A program made the translations under genes and the position numbers. A stretch of 64,000 bases of DNA. Origin: Albugo candida (taxonomy: Eukaryota > Oomycota > Peronosporomycetes > Albuginales). Below are positions 58,641 to 64,000 of this stretch, piece by piece (position 1 is the first letter of the stretch; each line of letters starts with the position of its first letter). Location: the NCBI GenBank assembly GCA_040437565.1, contig JBDOQK010000076.1, forward strand, positions 51,615-115,614, written 5' to 3'. The notes beneath the pieces are model-generated. The model was not told where the DNA came from and made no database searches. It saw only the letters and a program-made list of their open reading frames with translations.

Positions 58641-60408
58641 TAAAAAGAACCAAGCCACTGTACTTTCAATGAAGCATAGCAACTAATTAATATTTGCTGT
58701 GCCATCAGACTTTCAATGGTTGCGACACTGATTGTGTAATTAGGATCAGTCGCGAATACTAGTGAGCATTCACTCAGCAAACAACCGAGATCAAAATTTT
58801 CGTTTTTTTTAAATGTCCTCCGGACGCCTTAATGTATCTCCAATCCAACTACCCAGAATGCCTTTTAAACGTGTCATACAATTGACAGGTGTATGCATCC
58901 ATCAAGAACGCTTCGTTGCTATCAGTGTAGTTGATATGAAGTGTGCTGTATGGTTTCAAATACGATTCTTGTCGGTAGCGCAATTTTGGAACTCTGATAG
59001 GATTTTTTTTCAATAATACCCAAATTGGTAAGCTGACGTCGATCCAATGGACACGATCCCAGCCCTCAGCGGGTCGATAGATAGAAATAAACACCCTTTT
59101 AGATATGACACGAACGAGAAGCTTAGTACAATATGCTTATCATTTTGGCATTCACTGTGCCACTGTTTCTGCCCGGTAGGATATCAAGTAGCGTCAAAGT
59201 GGAACGGATCGGATGTTCTCCTCCTGGGGGAGCAGAGCCTTCAGTCACAGTACATGTGCGTATCCATCATCAAATTTGGCTTCAAGCACTGCAAACAAGT
59301 CAGACGATGTTGGAACAACTTGAATGTATATCACCCCCAACCGAAACTGCATAAATGCTTCGAATCAATATCGACATCCGCTATTCAATGAATAAAAGAG
59401 CACTATGTCGTTGGTTATGTAAGCATCGATAAACGGTCAGATCTGATAGAGACGGTTGAACTCTAGAAATGCTATAAGCCGCAGTTATTGCATTAAAGCT
59501 TTCATTTCGTCGAATTCACTTGGAGACGCAAAATATATTTCCAGTACCGCTGGAATTATAAAAGCTGCATCCACTGTGCCAACTTTAATACCCAGTAGAA
59601 TATCTTACCGAACAACCAGCGTATCCTGTTACTACGGCTTTGATCTGAAGCATCAGTACAGTTGTGAAAGAATCCCGACGCTTCTATTCAACCACAGCGT
59701 CAATGTGCAGCCGTTAAACGTCTTGTCCCAGAAAGTGCACGAGTTGATATGCTGGTCTTTTTGAGGCAGTTCATATCTTGTATAGAGAACGAAATGGGAT
59801 GACTTGACAAAATAATATCACAAAGAAATTTAAATCCAGATTTCCGGCGTCGCTAATCTGAAGCAGTGATCACTTCGTTAGCTGAAATGTTTTGAAGTAT
59901 ACTCAGCTCTTCCGCACGTTAAGATAAATACGGGGGGTGGTAATCGTCCGCGATCTGGCCTTCTAACTCAGAGCTAACACCGTTGGAATCGACATCAACA
60001 ACAAAGAGAACCAGATAATTCGTCTAGACGTCCTCTTGGTTAATTTCTGCTTCTTGATTCACTCGCAGTACCACAATCACTTTTACTAACGTTGGATTCA
60101 GATGCCTAGCCACTGGAAGATCCTGACAGCATAATGCTTTTCAAAACGCTCGTTGAACTTGATATTTATTTCGAGTGCCTTAAGAAACGACGCCCGTAGA
60201 CATAAAGTCAGAATCAGAAACAGCTGAGAGCTGGAAAAACAAACGTTAAAAGTGCGTTCTCTCCCTCCAACGAGTTCAATAGTAACTTGATAGTGGTAAC
60301 GTAGCACGTTAGGTGGCGTGGAATGTTACAATTGGTCCGATATAGTACACATACACAAAGTCTGCGCTCGACGCAATGCTTGAGCACCTGTACGACCACT
60401 GATCGCAA
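58641..60408 (-). pseudogene. Family B: repeated minus-strand gene remnants
   Basis: Several minus-strand frames (60408-60214, 60307-60098, about 59780-59480, about 59390-59100 and 59094-58849) look protein-like. Two stretches about 410 bp apart are related: DILLGIKVGTVDAAFIIP (about 59615-59560) and DILPGRNSGTVNAKMISI (about 59195-59140). At DNA level they share CACTGTGCCA followed by CC(A/G)GTAG(A/G)ATATC. A third, weaker relative may start near 58710 (ctgtgccatc). A hydrophobic LFLILTLCLRASFL stretch near 60220 could be a signal peptide. I do not recognise the family; it may be an internally repeated secreted protein or a tandem gene array. Confidence 0.35.
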
Positions 60409-60500
60409 ATGGAAGCATCAATCACGGAACTTGAGTTTGCATTTATTGCCCGCTCCGGAGAAAACTAAGATCAAAGTGCAAGGTGATGTTACGACCGGTA
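60409..60500. other. Short spacer
   Basis: Unremarkable sequence between family B and the AT-rich tandem array. Confidence 0.3.
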
Positions 60501-61345
60501 AGTAGTCGGCCTTTTATTATAGTAATATCATTGAGTACGTCTACGTTTCTACTAGATTGAAAATAAAGGAATAGTACAGGAGGTTTTCTTCATCTAGTAA
60601 TCATAAAACGCATAGTGAGATAATAGTCATCTTTAAAGTATAGTAAATCATCGATCATTTCTAGCTTTCTAATAAATCTAACATAAAGAAAAAGTGCAGA
60701 GGGTTTTCTTTTCTTCATCCAGTAATCATAATACGCTCAGTGAGATTATTGTCAGCTTTTTATTATAGCAATTTCATTGATTTAATACGCATAATGAGAT
60801 AATAGTAAGCTTCAAAGTATAGTAAACTATTAATTATTTCTAGCTTTCTATCAAAAATCTAAAATAGAGAAAAAGTCCAGAGGGTTTTCTTCATGCAGTA
60901 ATCGTAACACGCATAGTGAGATTATAGTCAGCTTTTTAGTATGGCAATTTCATTGTATATTTCTAGCTTTCAACTAGATTTAAAATTAGGAAATAGTACA
61001 GGGTGTTCTATTCATGCAGTAATCATAATACGCATAGTGAGATAATAGTAGATTTCTACTAGATTTGAAATAACGAAACAGTACAGGGTTTTATCTTCAT
61101 GCAGTAAGCATAATACGCATAGTGAGTTTATAACCAACTTTTCATTTTAGTAATAGCATTGATTATCTCTAGATTTTAAGTAGATTAAAATTAAAGAGAA
61201 AGTTCAGTTGGTTTTTATCTATTTCGTGTATGATTGGATGAAATGATTATATGCACTCAGTGAGGAGTGAGCAAGCAGACACCTTTTATTATTGTAATAA
61301 TATTGATTGCTTCCACTAGATTTGAAATATAGAGAAAGGTCAGAT
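60501..61345. repeat. AT-rich degenerate tandem array, unit ~122 bp
   Basis: A unit containing TTTTATTATAGTAATATCATT, TTCTA(G/C)TTTC...CTAGATTTGAAAT, AGTACAGGGTTTTCTTCATG, CAGTAATCATAATACGCATAG and TGAGATAATAGTCAGC recurs. The CGCATAGTGAG box starts at about 60609, 60734, 60788, 60910, 61031, 61116 and 61254 (the first and last variants are degenerate). The usual step is 121-125 bp, with two shortened copies (54 and 85 bp). It is much more AT-rich than its surroundings and contains no open frames. Confidence 0.8.
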
Positions 61346-62640
61346 GGTTTCATTCCATAATAATCCTACATGCCTTGTGAGTTGATAGACCTCACAGACA
61401 ACGAAGTTTCGAGTGCGTCTTAACCTCATGGACATTGTATTGACTTTAATATAAATTACACATATGGACGTAGTATTTTGAAACTTAACACAAATACACG
61501 CTATTCTTCCATTCGACCCAAGCGTCTCTATTTGATTCTTGAGTTTCACTTGATGTACTCATTAGACGACAAGAGAACTCGGTCGGGATGATCGTATAAT
61601 TGGGCTTGCGAAGCGAGTAGTTTTTGTTCGAACGCATTCGTCTTCAATACGATTCGAGCATTTTTGCACGTCAGTGACTTGAATGAATTGCTTCGGAATG
61701 AAATTTTCACTACTTCTTGATCTGACATTTGACTTTTCTCTCAGCATTCTGGCAATTGTCGTTTCACAACATTAATTTATTCGTTGGATTGCCTCGAAAA
61801 GTATCCCTCCTGCTGTCATAAAGCTTCTAGAGCTACTTGTAGTTCTATTGAAGTCGCTTGCCTCGCATTTCCTCAATCGATTCTAATGGAACTTGCTCCA
61901 TTAGGTTATATTGTTTCCGCTTCTACAGACCGCCATCTGCTGTGGCTTTCATTTCTAAATATTTCTCGTTCCACAGGGTCCAAGTGAGCCTTTTATTAAT
62001 CGCAATCATTCGTATGTGAACTTAGCGTTCTGGTTCTTGACGACGCTCTATCAATTGTGATGTCATGTTGTTGCTTTCAAGGTGGATGATGAGCTATAAC
62101 CATGTCGTTTGAGATCCAACAAGGGTACTTCTACATCCTGAGCGTCTAGTTCTGCCAGTAAGCGCTCCTTTCTTTTTGACCTGAGCCAGTTCCTCCAAAA
62201 TTGCTTCACTTGGAGACTCGACTTCTAGAGTGGGAGACTTACTCCGTCCTATCTATTCGCTTCCTCTGATCATTATCGATTACCAAAGCGTCAAAAGCTC
62301 AATGTAAATAAGTTGAGTGCGTACTTGCTCTTTTTGAAACTCCAATGATGTCGACTGATGCTTTTGTTGTTCTAATAAAGCTTTCAACATACATAACGTT
62401 TGCCTTTCCGATATCTTTTCCTATTTTGAAAACAAAGCCGGCGCCTTGAAGTACAGAGACAGCGTGCTGGTTTCGATCACTCGTTTTGGTCTATTTCTTT
62501 ATTTCTTGATCTGCTCTTCATCCTCTCTACCCGTAGTTTTTCATCCTTGGTTCGACCTGGAAATCTCTTTCAATCCCAATTTCACCATCCATGTTGTCAG
62601 AACTCATCTTGTTTGTACCAATCTATAGGGTGTCACGTCA
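61346..62640 (-). pseudogene. Second coiled-coil protein remnant
   Basis: Minus-strand translation gives Gln/Glu/Lys-rich helical pieces in changing frames: LLEQQKHQSTSLEFQKEQVR (about 62370-62310), then charged helical stretches, and SDQEVVKISFRSNSFKSL with LASQAQLYDHPDRVLL (61728-61546). The composition resembles the remnant at 6.1-9.6 kb, but no shared segment is evident. No catalytic domain is seen. It is broken in several places. Confidence 0.35.
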
Positions 62641-62929
62641 CGCAACAGTGCCTCTTGCTAAAGGATCAGTTGGATTTGGAGTGTAATAAGACATTCACTC
62701 CTTTTGATGATTTTATCATGCTGGAGTGATTGGCCTGTTTCGTCAATATTTGTGCTCACATTCAAAATGAAGTACAAAATATTTGCCCCTGACCACAATA
62801 GTGCTTTTCAATCCAACACGTAATTGCAGTGGCGGTGTGATGATAGTATTTCGTCAAACTTTCGTTGTTTGAAAAGACCGAAGATCTACCCGAAAGAAGC
62901 ACTCGACATCACTTTTTGTTTGTTCGCTT
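62641..62929. other. No recognisable gene
   Basis: Spacer between the coiled-coil remnant and the LINE scrap; no supported frame. Confidence 0.3.
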
Positions 62930-63240
62930 TCCAATTCTCGATGAACCGTTCGAGATCTAGGCAATAGAAAGTTTTTTCCGTTATTTGCGCCAACACGTTC
63001 TATTCGGCCGTAACACATCTTCTATTTGATGATTTGAAAACACCATACTATCCAGGTAACGATGCTTCGAGTGGAACACGTCGATATGAACCCAGTCGAC
63101 GTGATTGTATTCCGAAGCTGGGTATGGTAGACGGTTGGGGAATCCAGCATACCATTGAAATGGGATTCAAAAGATCATTACGGCGTAAGAATCGACTAAA
63201 TTTCATCTGAGTGTCGGAAGAGCTATATAACATGGTATAC
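62930..63240 (+). mobile_element. LINE endonuclease fragment, related to 44.5-45.0 kb
   Basis: The plus strand reads FSVICANTFYSAVTHLLFDD LKTPYY, then LGMVDGWGIQHTIEMGFKRS and LRRKNRLNFI before a stop. The second part aligns with LDLVDAWRFQHKAITLFKGT ... LPRKDRLDE of the first LINE scrap, and both carry the DNA string AACCCAGTCGA just upstream. This is the later half of a non-LTR element's APE-type endonuclease. No other part of the element is present. Confidence 0.5.
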
Positions 63241-63359
63241 AAACACGCTGAGTGTTTCCGTCCACCACATTCACGAATTCATTTCACACAAACAATAATT
63301 TTACCGACTCCAAATTGATACCCAGGTAGAGGGTTTAAAAACATATATCTCACGACTAT

Positions 63360-63693
63360 TTAAATATTATCTAGTTGCCGAAGCAATCAAATTGGAATCG
63401 ATTCCGATACTTGAAAAGTTGCGAGCAACTTCGACTCGCGGAGAAATGTTGAAAATTTGAATGCCAAAATCCAAGAGAAAGCTTCAACTACAAAGAATCA
63501 AGAGAACATCTCACAATATCGCCGACGTGATGTTGAGTATGGAAAGCTAGTTTTGGAAGCCGTCGCAGCTCTACATCGCACCCAAGATACCAATCAGTCA
63601 CAGCATTTTGTCGAAGCGTGTCTCAAACAATATAATTCTCGGTCTAGATTAATGTCAAATGCAATCCAGATGAGAGAAGCTCTCCTTATGTGA
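63360..63693 (+). pseudogene. Helical/coiled-coil gene remnant
   Basis: Plus-strand frames read YYLVAEAIKLESIPILEKLR and then, one frame over (63457-63693, 78 codons), NAKIQEKASTTKNQENISQY and VLEAVAALHRTQDTNQSQHF. It looks like part of a helical protein with one frame change. No family is recognised, and nothing on the 3' side extends it. Confidence 0.3.
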
Positions 63694-64000
63694 AGCATTT
63701 TAGAACTCCTCCAATAGTTTTTTTCTTCTCTGCCTTCCGGATAGTTCTTGTCGTCACGTACCGATCTAAAATCCGACCAAGACTTGTGGCACCATGACAG
63801 CACACCCAAGGGTAACCATTGATGTATATATGCATGATAGGTGGGGTGTCATGGGCTTCCTTTATCTCTCCGATACAGAATAAGCTAATCCACGTGGTAA
63901 GAGCAAACCAGATTCTTAATTCGATTCAAGATTCCTTTGCATCAAAAGAGCAACAGAGCCTCTCAACTTGCCTAAGTACGGCCGAGATCGTGGAAGCTAT
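63694..64000. other. No recognisable gene
   Basis: The last 300 bp show only one 71-codon minus-strand shadow frame and no motif or repeat. Confidence 0.3.

Noticed and set aside
1-64000. LTR retrotransposon, Polinton or virus-derived genes
   Set aside because: No long terminal repeats, integrase, capsid or envelope-like segment was recognised on either strand; the only retroelement pieces are LINE scraps and a SINE.

Overview
This is a eukaryotic nuclear window of moderate to low GC (estimated by eye) in which most of the recognisable genes are broken. Three things point to a eukaryote: GT-AG introns of only about 45-75 nt, eukaryote-only proteins (Ku70, VAC14, REI1, a myosin motor, a CDP-alcohol phosphotransferase), and LINE and tRNA-SINE fragments. 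The short introns, tight gene spacing and large coiled-coil (possibly flagellar) genes would suit an oomycete or similar stramenopile, but that is an inference of low confidence.

Layout. 1-12 kb holds an unidentified plus-strand remnant, a long minus-strand coiled-coil remnant (about 6.1-9.6 kb) and a plus-strand helical-protein remnant (about 10.1-12 kb). 13.5-24.8 kb is a minus-strand array of duplicated fast-evolving genes. It includes two paralogues with a pepsin-like C-terminal lobe whose catalytic Asp-Thr-Gly reads Asn-Tyr-Gly; one of them, 325 aa with a signal peptide, is the longest intact ORF in the window. It also includes three copies of an unidentified family ('family A'). 26.6-34.8 kb is a compact block of decayed housekeeping genes in apparently original order: CEPT(+), Ku70(-), REI1/ZNF622(-), D-2-hydroxyglutarate dehydrogenase(+) and an ABCB/MDR transporter(-), with convergent ends 23-37 bp apart.

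36.0-37.0 kb is an inverted array of ~172-bp monomers. 37-48 kb is mostly featureless, with LINE scraps and a zinc-finger/coiled-coil ORF split by a single stop. 48.1-55.3 kb carries a minisatellite, a VAC14 remnant, a ~165-173-bp tandem repeat and a myosin-head remnant cut off against that repeat. 55.9-56.2 kb is a tRNA-derived SINE with recognisable target-site duplications. 57-64 kb has a tRNA-like element, another repeated minus-strand family ('family B'), an AT-rich ~122-bp tandem array, coiled-coil remnants and a second LINE endonuclease scrap.

Interpretation. The housekeeping copies retain introns and neighbour order but carry frameshifts, stops, conserved-residue substitutions and at least one large internal deletion. 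They look like a duplicated or redundant segment decaying in place, with repeats moving in and a secreted-protein family still partly maintained. Intact copies of these genes presumably exist elsewhere in the genome. All identifications come from reading translations against remembered family motifs; no search was run.
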